Below are positions 54,994-64,000 of a DNA stretch of 64,000 nucleotides, in pieces. Source of the stretch: Entophlyctis helioformis (lineage: Eukaryota > Chytridiomycota > Chytridiomycetes > Chytridiales > Chytriomycetaceae). The translations under genes and the position numbers were made by a program. The notes under the pieces are model-generated. The model made no database searches, had not been told where the DNA came from, and saw only the letters and a list, made by a program, of their open reading frames with translations. How positions within the stretch are numbered: position 1 is the first letter of the stretch; every line of letters begins with the position of its first letter. Location: positions 54,750 to 118,749 of the forward strand of contig JAHLKH010000073.1 in assembly GCA_025526915.1 (NCBI GenBank), given 5' to 3'.

Positions 54994-56606
54994 ATGCAGG
55001 CGGAGCGACGGAACGCAGCAGTAGCAGCATTAGTAGCAGCGGCAAAGGCAGCAGCAGTAGCCAGCGACGAGCTTGCGCGCCGTCTGCATAGCCAGCGGCA
55101 GAGCACAGCCGAGCTGCTGGTTGCTCTTGGCCGCACCGACTCTGCGCTGGCTGTGGTCCAGCAGGTCGTTGGAGCGAGCGGCAGCCAAGCCGTCGAGCCA
55201 GGGTTGCCAGGGCAGTCAGCACCAGCGACCTTGCGTTTGGCAGAAGCCACTGGGACCGCAAGCCTGCCGAGATCCTCGCCATGATCCTCAAGCACGCCGG
55301 CCCGCTCACTCGCTTCCTGAACGGCCTGCTCGGCGACAAGGACACCTCGACGAAGAGACGAGCTGGAGCTGTGGATCGAAGCGTTCAAGATGGACTGGCA
55401 GGGCGATCTGGCTCTGCTGCCTGACGTGAGCTGACGGCCGAAAACGGACTGCTGCTCGCACACTCTCGCTCCATGTACGACCGTCTCTGCAAGCGCTTTC
55501 CTCGTACACCAATGTCAATTATGCTAGAGGGATGAGTGGAACAACGACTACAACTTTTGGTTCCGTATTGGCAGTTTGACAGCCACCGGCTGCTTCTCAT
55601 TCCCATGCGGCACGGCTGGTTCGATCTAGTCGACTTTACGTATCCGATCGCACTCGCTCGCATGGCAATCCGCTTTGGCTGCCTCGATCTGCTCAAGTAT
55701 CTCGAACGCAAGTACAAGACGCTTCAAGAATGGATGACTAAGAAAGATCCGACAAGCGACTTCTGGCACGGTGCCATTGACCAAGCAGCGGAACACGGAC
55801 ATCTCGACGTTATCCAGTACTTGTTTGATGCAGGTGTGACAGGATGCACAAAGTGGGCGATGGATAACGCAGCCAAAAACGGTCACCTGCCTGTCGTCGT
55901 CTGGCTCCACGAGAATCGAACGGAAGGATGCACGACGTTGGCGATGGATTGGGCGGCTGAAAACGGCCACCTGCATGTCATCAAGTGGCTCCACGAGAAT
56001 CGGACGGAAGGATGCACGGAGATAGCGATGGTCTATGCTGCCAGACAGGGTCGCCTTGATATGGTGCAGTGGTTTCATGCCAACCGGACGGAAGGATGCA
56101 CAGCTGATGCGATGGATAGCGCAGCTATCTACGGCCACCTGCATGTCGTCAAGTGGCTGCATGCCAACCGCACGGAAGGGTGCACGATGCGGGGGATGGT
56201 CTATGCTGCGGGCCGTGGGCATTTCGATGTCATCAAGTGGCTCCACGAGATCCGTGGTCTAGAGTGCACCTCTGACGTATTCAATTACGCCATCGCCTTT
56301 GGGCACATGGACATCGTCAAGTACATGCACTCGAAAGGCGTCCGCGCATCAAACGGTGCTGTTAGGTCTGCAGCCAGCGCCGGCAATATCGAGATGCTGC
56401 GGTACCTGTTGGCTCAGGGATACGCGGTTGACGTCGGAGCACTCGATGAAGCCAAGAATGCTGCCATTGCCGATTTTCTCTTTGGCAGCCTCACACTGGG
56501 CCAGGCACAGGCACTGCGTGTTCAAGCATATCGTGGACGGTACAATGGGCGCACCATCAATCGACTCGTGTCGACCATCACGAAACTGGAAGCGTCGAGC
56601 AAGTGA
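54994..56606 (+). pseudogene. ankyrin-repeat protein gene with broken N-terminal half
   Basis: The C-terminal 356 codons (55536-56606) are open and hold about eight 28-residue ankyrin units of the type AMDWAAENGHLHVIKWLHENRTEGC. The upstream part is recognisably one protein, MQAERRNAAVAALVAAAKAA... then SHWDRKPAEILAMILKHAG, LELWIEAFKMDWQGDLALLPDV and SMYDRLCKRFPRTP. It is scattered over frames: jumps near 55220, 55346 and 55431, and an in-frame TGA at 55533-55535. No introns fit. The WDRKPAEI segment recalls the F-box-like start of ankyrin families I associate with chytrids. A recent pseudogene of an expanded family is likely; assembly indels are possible. Confidence 0.65.
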
Positions 56607-56800
56607 TGAATGGATTGCCAAGAGTCGCTGCTGGAATGAAGACGTGATTGCTGCACTTGTCCGCCCATGCCGCCACCAGAATCAAGGGTACTTGACAGAG
56701 CTCACAAAGACACGATCGGTTTATTCAATCCCGTGCACTCAAAGGACAGATGGCAACCACAAGCCTTCTCACTTGGCAGAGACAGCCGCAGGACAGAGTC

Positions 56801-57740
56801 TCACAGCCGTGCTGCGCTTGGCAGCCGCGCCGCTGTTTTCGGGGAGATGAGACTGCAGGATGGTGGGCGGTCAGTCAGGATCCTGGGCCACGAGTCAGGA
56901 AGGCTCTTGTAGTACGCCTCGGCCTCGTTCTTGTCGCGGAACGCTCTGATGGACACGCCGTTGTTGCAGCGCGACTGGTCCATGCCATCGGAGGTGGCAT
57001 CGACGGCATGCTTGATCACAAAGAAGCCTGGTCGCAGGCCAGGTAGATGTCGACGAGATCATCAATAGTGTTCGGCAGGAAGGGGTCCCTGGCAATCTCC
57101 TCGTACTTGCCAATGACGAGCTCAAGGATGTCGAGATGGATCGCCTTGTTGGAGATGAGCTTCTTGGCATGCAGGACGGCCGTCTTCTCGTTTGTTAGAC
57201 GATCAACCGTCGCGATGCCATTTGCCTCGCACTTGATGAGACTCTCCTTGTGCATGTTGGCCGCCACGAGCTCGCTCTTCCAGCCGTCAATGTCCTTGCG
57301 GATACCCGCGATCGTGTCCTTGTTGACGGTCTTGGAGTACGAGTACGCCTTGACAGACGAATGGAAGCCTCGGCAAAAGTTGGGTCCCACTTTCGAGCTG
57401 TACGAGTGCTTCGTGAGGCGTTCACCTTCGACCTTGTTGTGCTCGTAAATGTCCTTCTTGATCTCGTCAATCTGGTGGTCCGACTGGACGGTCTTGGTGC
57501 TGGCGGCGGGAAAAGGGAACCAAGGCTCATCCCAGCGAATCTCGCCAACCTCGATCAGATCCTCCGTGTCAACTGAGCAATCTTGGCCATGCCATCCTTG
57601 ATCTTGCTGTTGAGGTCTGCGATGCGATCAATGGTCTCCTGAAGTTCGCCTTGGTCGATCTTGAGCTCTGAAGCAGCCTGGCCAACCTGAAGATCGAGCG
57701 AGGCGACCTTTGACTCGAGCTTGACTGTGTCGAATGCCTT
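56801..57740 (-). pseudogene. hypothetical coiled-coil protein gene, frame-broken
   Basis: Three (-) fragments read as one protein. The first is a coiled coil (KAFDTVKLESKVASLDLQVG, DQGELQETIDRIADLNSKI). The second is TEDLIEVGEIRWDEPWFPF through KHSYSSKVGPNFCRGFHSSV and KNDILEL-like helices to DDLVDIYLACDQ. The third is FFVIKHAVDATSDGMDQSRC to the stop at 56801. The frame changes near 57572 and 57030 have no GT-AG intron to explain them. The 5' end is not determined; AG at 57741-57742 is a possible acceptor. The family is not recognised. Confidence 0.4.
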
Positions 57741-57900
57741 CTTGATGCCAATGAAGGGTGCATGTGTGGGCAGCTGGCGTGCATGCCTGGCGTGGCAGAG
57801 ATCGCACAGAGCAGACCGGCGCAGCGCAAAAAGAACCGCAATGCCAGAGAGAGTGGTAGAGGGAGCGTGGTTTTGCTCGAGTGGCAAAAGCAAAAAAGGA

Positions 57901-57973
57901 TGCCCCCTCGGTGGATTGAACACCGGACATTTAGATCTTCAGTCTAACGCTCTCCCAGCTGAGCTAAGGAGGC
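57901..57973 (-). tRNA. tRNA-Phe (anticodon GAA)
   Basis: A 73-nt cloverleaf reads on the minus strand. The acceptor stem is GCCTCCT/AGGGGGC with one G-T pair. The D arm is GCTC..GAGC. The anticodon stem TTAGA/TCTAA holds loop CTGAAGA, so the anticodon is GAA. The T arm is CGGTG-TTCAATC-CACCG and the discriminator is A. There is no intron and no encoded CCA. A-box and B-box sequences for Pol III are intact. Confidence 0.95.
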
Positions 57974-58537
57974 TTCCTTGTCAATTTTTCACCCAGTAAC
58001 ATTATCACTCTTGGTTACACTGTCTGTTGGTCAATCAGCGATTTGCTTGCGATTGCCACTGAACTGGCAAGAGAGTGTATGTGGAGGCAGGGGGGATAGG
58101 AGAGAATCATGCCATGCTTGAGGGTGTGTATCATGCCAAATTGTTGGTCGATAGGCTTGGCAGCGACTGCGTTGGTGTCTCGTTCACGCGACTCTGGATA
58201 TGCAGTTGGTCTGGATGCTGCTAAGCACGCTCGCCCATTGCCCAAACGTCTGCTCGGCAAGCCAACGGACGGATGCCAGCAGCGGACTCTCCGTTCGCGG
58301 CTTCAAAGAAGGTCGTGACTTTCGAGATGCATGGTGAATGCAGCAGCAGTAGGCTTCGCGCGCTATACAGCCGGTTGCTTCCTTGTGCGTGCCGCATGGC
58401 TTGCGCAACGAGGGGAATCTGGTGCGTGTGTGCCGGTTGGCGTGATACATGCAGTTTTATTGGTGATGACAGGTGATGGTAAAATGCACAGACACAAGGA
58501 GGGCGGATGGTGGTACACGAAGCGGATGGCAGCGACA
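57974..58537. other. intergenic, no gene seen
   Basis: These 564 bp lie between the tRNA and the stop of the (-) phosphoesterase gene. Frames are short and of poor composition. It should include the 3' UTR of the phosphoesterase and the 5' flank of the tRNA. Confidence 0.6.
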
Positions 58538-60106
58538 TCAAGGAACATAGACGGTCGGGATGGTGGCCGGGCAGTCGGTGCGGGGTGCGGCGAGGCTGGC
58601 AATGTCGTCAAACGGCAGGGCCCAGGCATCGCGCTTCGTGAGGAAGTTGGGCAGACCAAACACCTTCTTGATGGTGGCGGGGATCGACGAGTGCTCGTAG
58701 TTGCGGCCAGCCACAGTCGACGACACGACGCCGCCCTTGGGCACCCACGGCGAGATGACAATGGTCGGGACGCGGACACCGAGACGGTCAAACTTGAAGT
58801 CGCCAAACGGCGGCTTGACGGGGCTGGCGTCGGGGATCGGGACGCCAGAGGGAGGCACGACGTGGTCGTAGTAGCCGCCGTGCTCGTCGTAGGTGATCAG
58901 GAAGAGCGTCTGGTTCCACTGGGGCGATGCGCGCAGGGTCTCGTACACCTTCTTGACAAACGCCTCGCCCTTGACGAGCTCGTGCGGCGGGTGGTTGTCG
59001 TTCTCGTTGGTGTCGGGGTCGATGCTGTGTGTGCATGCGTGCGAATGGAGTCGACGATCGTGGGGCAGCGGCACACGAGTCAGTCATGAAGCCACCACAA
59101 GTGCAGACGCGCATCCACTTGTCAACAAGCACGTACTAGGAGTACTTGGGCAGCTTGCCGGCAGCAGCATCGGCGGTAAAGTCCTTGATGCCCTTGGTGC
59201 GGGCCTTGTTGTCGCCACCGCGCATGCTGCTGTAGAGGAGCGTCGACGACAGCGAGCCGGCCGCGTACACCTTCCAGTCGACCTTGGCCTCGTTGAGGCT
59301 GTCCCAGATGGTGCGCACCTGGAGGCCAGAAAGAAGGTCCGAGTTGCCCGTGCGGCCGAGGGAGGTCGCGCAGTGGACAAAGTGGCGGTTGGGGTAGGTG
59401 GGGCCGGGCACCGAGGCTGGTGGAGCATGCGCGTTGTGTGGCGGGAGGTGGCGGATGGTAGTGGGTCAGATGGATGGATGGATGAACACAGACGCGTATA
59501 GCGGCAATGTGCATGTGCGTGCGAGTGTGCTTACAGAACCAGTCGTCGACGACGGTGTACTCTCTGGCGAGAGCGTACGTCACGGGGAGCGTGTCAGGGC
59601 CGTAGGCACCCATGACCTCGGTGATCGCCTGGCGGTTCTTGTTCTTGGCGAGGGCGTTGGCAGCGAAGCCGGCCATGTTGGGGGTGAGGCCGGCGGTGGT
59701 GGTCGCGACGGTGTTGTACAGCTGCTGGCTGACCTCCTGGATCTCGTGGCCCGGGTCGTACTTGTTGATGTTGAGGTTGATGCGGCCCACAGGGATCTTG
59801 GTGCCGTTGGGCAGGAGGTTGAACTCATCGCCCACGAGGCCGTTGACCTTGGTGTTGAGTCCGTCCCACTTGAGACGGCCAAGGAACGAGTCGAACGAGC
59901 GGTTCTCTGGTGGTCGAGGAGGTGGGTTGCAGCCGCACACACATTGTAGTGGAGGTGAGTGATCAATGGGCCGACAATGGACGCAACAGATCTGTAGAAG
60001 CCATACCCATGACGAGAACAACAACGTTCTTGATGGGAGCAGCCTGCGTCGTGGCAGACAGGACAGTGGCGACTGCAGCAAAGACGAGAGCCGAGACCTG
60101 CATCAT
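58538..60106 (-). CDS. secreted phosphoesterase (acid phosphatase / phospholipase C family)
   Basis: Exons 60007-60106, 59535-59906, 59137-59416 and 58538-59024 have matching phases and give 412 residues. [22 protein letters not shown] is a signal peptide, cleaved probably after TQA. The start of the fold is [17 protein letters not shown], where the ENRSFD motif supplies metal and nucleophile residues and is split by intron 1. The second signature is [12 protein letters not shown], with metal ligands near the C-terminus, followed by [12 protein letters not shown]. Family members (PF04185) hydrolyse phosphomonoesters or phosphatidylcholine outside the cell or in the vacuole. Substrate cannot be told from sequence. 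The gene is divergent from the adenine glycosylase. Confidence 0.9.
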
Positions 60107-60664
60107 GTTGTTCGACGGCAGCGGATGAGTGTGCGTGGGGATCGTTTGGACGGCGAGACGCTCGCATCTTTTAAGTGGGAGCCGACTGTGCTGGCACTGC
60201 CAGGACGGTGGCTGCCACCTTCTCCAGCGAGATGCCCAGCGAGATCCTCAGCGAGTTGCCGAGCGAGTCGCCTGACCCTGCGAGCAAGAGCGGCTAAAAC
60301 GAGGGACCGGCGCGAGTCTTGCGCAGATCATCCAACAGGCGAATGTGGGACGGAAACGTGCCAACGGGTCTACTGGCACGCGCGCGGGTCGTTTCTGAGC
60401 TCGTGCGTGACGCGCAGCGACGATTGGCTGTCTGGAGCACGTTGGAGAGCACGTTGGTCATCGGCTGGAGAGCACGTTGGGCATTGGGTGGAGGCGAGGG
60501 AGGCAAGGCCAAGGGGAGTTGGCCAAGGCGGATGGCGCCATTGACAACCGTGTGGCAGCCGTGTGGCAACTGTGCGACCGCTGCTTCAACCCTTGGCCCA
60601 CGTGCACCTGCGATTCGCTCAAAGCGTCCAAGTCGGCACGCGCCTTTCCCCAGATCCGCCGACA
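60107..60664. promoter_or_regulatory. divergent promoter region, phosphoesterase and adenine glycosylase
   Basis: These 558 bp separate the ATGs at 60106 (-) and 60665 (+). Tandem-like gagcacgttgg units occur near 60436-60480. The glycosylase frame is open upstream of its ATG for about 100 bp but looks non-coding. Confidence 0.45.
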
Positions 60665-62847
60665 ATGACCCACGAGCAGTCGGCGACGGAAGTCCCCGCA
60701 GACACATCCAGACTGCACCAGCGGCTCGCAGAAGCGTCCGGCGGGGTGCACCACGCTGCGTCGTACCATGACCTGGGCAGCGACGAGACGGCAGCCATCA
60801 GGCACGACCTGCTGCAGTGGTACGCAGCGCACGGCCGCCAGCTGCCTTGGCGGGCCAAGTGGGACTCGCAAAAGGCGGCCGGCGACAGCAACTGGCTGGC
60901 GCAGCGTGCGTACGTCGGTGAGCGCCGCCTGCCTCTCTGTCGACTGCACGCACACACTCAGACACACACACACACTCACACTCGCCCGATGCCGGCAGTC
61001 TGGGTGTCTGAGATGATGCTGCAGCAAACGCAGGTGTCGACCGTTGTGCCCTACTTCGCCAGCTGGATGTCGCGGTGGCCGACGGTGGCCGATCTTGCTG
61101 CCGCCTCGCTCGAAGACGTCAACCGCGTGTGGGCCGGCCTCGGCTACTATTCCCGCGCACGCCGGCTGCACGAAGGCGCCTGCCTGGTTGTGGACCGCTT
61201 TGCAGGCATGCTGCCCAGGACGCCCGAGGAGCTGCAGAAGAGCATCCCGGGAGTCGGGCCGTACACCGCAGGAGCGATTGCGTCGATTGCGTTCAATGTG
61301 CGCGCGCCGGTGGTTGATGGCAACGTCGTGCGTGTGGTGTCGAGGCTCGCTGCGTTTGGCGCGGATCCCAAAGCCAAGGAGGCGATCAAAGTGCATTGGT
61401 GAGCTGGCCGGCGGCTGTGGATGGCTGTGGACGGCTGTAGCGGCCGAGTGGCTGACGACGACCGAGTGCAGGAAGCTGGCTGAGCAGCTGGTGGATCCCG
61501 ACCATCCGGGCGATTTCAACCAGGCACTCATGGATCTGGGTGCGACGGTGTGCACGCCAAAAACACCCTCGTGTGGCGCGTGTCCACTGCAGTCGCATTG
61601 CAAAGCGTTCCAAGAGGTGCGTCATGCGTCATGCGTCCTTGCACTGCCATTTTCGTCGTCTCGCTCATGGCCCCTCATGCTTGTTGCTCCAGAGCACGCT
61701 ATTTGGTCGCTTGAGAGCGGCGTCGCCGACATTAGCGGGTTCCCAATGCAAGGCAGAGACTGTCAGCACAGACCATGTTTGCACGTTATGCGTGGCCGCA
61801 GAGGTTGACGACATGGAAGACTGGCCCGTGACGCGGTATCCGACCAAGACCGAGCGCAAGCAGCCGCGGTTACAGCAGTGCGACGTGTCTCTGGTCGAGC
61901 ACATGGGCCATCCAGTAATGGACGCGTCCAAGGCAGAGACAGTGGATAACAAATCCGTGTTTATGGTCGTCAAAGGTGGCGAGACGGGCCTGCTGGCAGG
62001 GCTATGGGATTTCCCTATGACGGTCACGGAGGACATCGATCCGTCGCAGCCCCCTGATAGCGACAGCAGATCGCAGCCGTCACAGTCGCAGTCACAGTCA
62101 CAGTCATCACAAAGGTCGCGCGGTAGCGGCCGCAAGAAGTCCTCGCAGTCGCAGTCGCAGTCGCAGCCACAATCGCAGGAGACGGAGTCGACCAGTGGTG
62201 GGATGGACGATCTGCTAGCGAGGCTGCTTGGCCCGACCATGACGGTGGTTGGGCAGAAGCCGCTCGGTGCGCTTGTGCATGTGTTTTCGCATATCCGGCG
62301 CACCATGATAGTGCGGCATGTACAAGTGCGAGGTCACGCGCCGTCTGCGGTTGGTGCCGACAAGCAGACGCGGATGCCGGCTGTACAGTGGGTGACGTTG
62401 GATGACCTCAAGACGGGCAGCGTGGCAGTGCCGACGGCTGTCAAGAAGGTTATTCATCTGTTTGAGAATCCGGGATCGGGCGTGGTTGTGTCTGCTAAAC
62501 CGGTGGCTGCCAAGGCTGGAGGCAAGAGAGCCGGACAGAAAGTGGCTGCTGTGGCCAAGCGCGGGCGGGTCAGTGGAGGCGGCGGTGGCGGCGGCGGTCG
62601 TAGTGCAAAGAGAAAGTACAAGCGAGAGGAGACCGAGTCTGAGCCAGACGCAACATCCACATCGGAATCGGATGCCGAGACTGATGCCGAGACCTCGAGT
62701 GGGAGTGACGGGAATGCGGATAGTGGCGACAGCCATAGTGACGACGATGGCGATGACCGCAAACAGACGAGGCCGGCCCGATCCCGCGTCGTGCCTACCG
62801 TTGATCGCAGTCACAGCATGCGTCTGCGCCGTCAAACCTCGCGTTAA
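60665..62847 (+). CDS. myh1: A/G-specific adenine DNA glycosylase (MutY homologue)
   Basis: Exons 60665-60917, 60999-61398, 61472-61616 and 61804-62847 give 613 residues. Motifs: RQLPWR, VWVSEMMLQQTQV, the helix-hairpin-helix LQKSIPGVGPYTAGAIASIAF with catalytic Asp in VVDGNVVRV, and the 4Fe-4S loop C-x6-C-x2-C-x5-C (CTPKTPSCGACPLQSHC). The C-terminal NUDIX-like domain (MVVKGGETGLLAGLWDFP, LVHVFSHIRRTM) recognises 8-oxoG, so adenine opposite 8-oxoG is excised. A Ser/Gln repeat splits that domain. The last about 100 residues are a Lys-rich then acidic Ser/Asp tail, unlike bacterial MutY (about 350 residues) and probably nuclear. Exon phases all close, so the model is firm. Confidence 0.94.
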
Positions 62848-62941
62848 TGAACATGCCAACCATGCTTCATTTCGCAGTCGGTCAATGCAAGGGTGGATGG
62901 GGGTATCACAACACAACCGACGCTCCAACCGGGCATTCAAA
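62848..62941. terminator. 94-bp convergent intergenic region
   Basis: The stops of the glycosylase (+) and ZIP (-) genes are only 94 bp apart, so the 3' UTRs must overlap or be very short. No clear AATAAA is visible on either strand. Confidence 0.35.
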
Positions 62942-63997
62942 TCACGCCCAGTGCCCGATGACCGCCATGACCGCCGACCCGCCATACATGGACAGCAGCT
63001 GGCCGCCCTTGTTGCTCCAGACATCGTTCTTGAACGCCTCGCTCGTGAAATGCGGGACAATGATATTGGCCAGGCTGTCATAGAGGAGAATACCTGCACC
63101 CAGCGCGTCCAGCACGCCCGTCAACAGGATCACGGTCGTTGCGTACTGCTCAAACGTCGAGTGTAGCAGGATGCCTGCTGTGATGCCTGCCGGCGTCGAC
63201 AGTGTGTAGAGCGCGACGATGAGCAGCGTGGAGGTTGATATTGACACTACAGGCGTTGTGAGAGACGCCGATGCGGATGAAGACGATGCGGACGATGACG
63301 GCGATGACAGCACGATGGCCGAAAGGGCGAGGCCTTCAAAGAACTGGTGGACGGTGATGGCGAAGAGGAGGGAGTGCAGCTGGCTGCCGCGGGCCAGGCC
63401 GAGCGTCAGCCCAATGATGATCGAGTGCATGGCGATGCCGAACTCGAGGAGGATGAGGAGGACGGGCGTGTTGGGCGAATGCAGGATGAGGCCGCCGTGC
63501 AGATGGTTGTGCTTGGTCTCGTCATCCTGTTCCAGCGCGTCGCTCTCCATGGACGTGTCGTCTGTGTTGCAGCCGGGATCGCTGTCGATGCCGGGAGCCT
63601 GCTCGTGCCGGCCGGGCTGGCCAAGGATCGGCTGGATCTCTGCATCCGTGTGCGGCGGCGAGTGCGACGACGCTGCCACCTGGACGAAATGCGTCATGAA
63701 GATGCCAGCGACCAGGAACACTGCCGCAAACGACCCGTAGCTCGTGAACGGAGGCGGCAGACACGGGTTGGACAGCGCCTCGCTTGCGTGTGCGTACATG
63801 TGCACGAGCGCTGTCGAGAGGATGACGCCGGCGCCAAACAGCTTCATGTGTGCCAGCACGACTTTGCCTGTCTGCATGTCGTTATGCAGGATCGTCAGTG
63901 ACGGGCAGCGGCCAGCGGAACAACTGCCAAGCATCATCGTCGTCGACGTTGTTGTTGTCGTGATCGTTGCGGTGATCGCCGCCAACAGCAGCGGCGG
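62942..63997 (-). CDS. ZIP-family (SLC39) zinc/iron transporter, 5' end beyond window
   Basis: The frame is open from the stop at 62942 to the window end. Internal ATGs occur near 63937, but helix I of the fold is not clearly present, so the start lies outside or behind an intron. Visible: LAHMKLFGAGVILSTALVHMYAHA (helix II), GSFAAVFLVAGIFMTHFVQV (III), then a His-containing cytosolic loop (TKHNHLHGG). The metal-site helices are HSIIIGLTLG (IV) and HQFFEGLALSAIV (V), with the usual H..G and HQ..EG residues, followed by three more helices. ZIP proteins move Zn2+ or Fe2+ into the cytosol. A Ser-rich insert lies between helices V and VI. Confidence 0.9.
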   Translation of the reverse strand, partial: PPLLLAAITATITTTTTSTTMMLGSCSAGRCPSLTILHNDMQTGKVVLAHMKLFGAGVILSTALVHMYAHASEALSNPCLPPPFTSYGSFAAVFLVAGIFMTHFVQVAASSHSPPHTDAEIQPILGQPGRHEQAPGIDSDPGCNTDDTSMESDALEQDDETKHNHLHGGLILHSPNTPVLLILLEFGIAMHSIIIGLTLGLARGSQLHSLLFAITVHQFFEGLALSAIVLSSPSSSASSSSASASLTTPVVSISTSTLLIVALYTLSTPAGITAGILLHSTFEQYATTVILLTGVLDALGAGILLYDSLANIIVPHFTSEAFKNDVWSNKGGQLLSMYGGSAVMAVIGHWA

Positions 63998-64000
63998 ATG

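Overview
This window is nuclear DNA of a GC-rich eukaryote, most likely a zoosporic (chytrid-like) fungus. Genes are split by short GT-AG introns, mostly 65-130 bp. The standard code is used, and several proteins carry CAG-derived poly-Q tracts. Fungal markers include an Atg22-type transporter family, an IDH1-type NAD isocitrate dehydrogenase subunit, an Hrq1-type helicase and a Pan1/intersectin-like endocytic scaffold. Ankyrin repeats of the WLHxNRTEGCT type resemble a family I associate with chytrids. The assignment to chytrids is inference.

Layout. 1-5.2 kb: 3' part of an S9 peptidase (+) and a broken protein-kinase-like gene (-). 5.3-14.3 kb: a small membrane protein, an F-box/LRR protein and a long SUN-domain protein, all (-), then a divergent membrane/coiled-coil protein (+). 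14.9-18.6 kb: an unidentified four-exon gene (+) and a single-domain MgtE-type Mg2+ transporter (-). 18.8-26.2 kb: a very large (-) gene with EH, EH, coiled coil, proline-rich, SH3, SH3, DH, PH and C2 modules. 26.4-30.1 kb: a six-exon Hrq1-type helicase (+), convergent with a single-exon gene of unknown function (-). 31.7-38.4 kb: three tandem Atg22-like genes (-). Copy 3 is intact, copy 1 is frame-broken, and copy 2 is broken and internally deleted. 38.8-43.7 kb: an F-box gene and a membrane-anchored protein (-). 43.8-54.6 kb: a low-complexity protein, IDH1, and a 1,918-residue protein with several membrane segments and a cyclic-nucleotide phosphodiesterase domain (+). 55.0-58.0 kb: a broken ankyrin gene (+), a broken coiled-coil gene (-) and tRNA-Phe(GAA) (-). 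58.5-64 kb: a secreted phosphoesterase (-), an adenine DNA glycosylase (+) and a ZIP metal transporter (-) that runs off the end.

The genes do not form one pathway; this looks like ordinary gene-dense fungal chromosome. The most interesting items are the intersectin-long-like scaffold, the membrane phosphodiesterase, the mosaic Atg22 array with a 14-nt microexon, and a GC-AG intron in IDH1. Single-base frame breaks recur inside otherwise well-conserved domains, which points to assembly indels at least as much as to pseudogenes. All exon boundaries were worked out by hand from splice signals and frame continuity.
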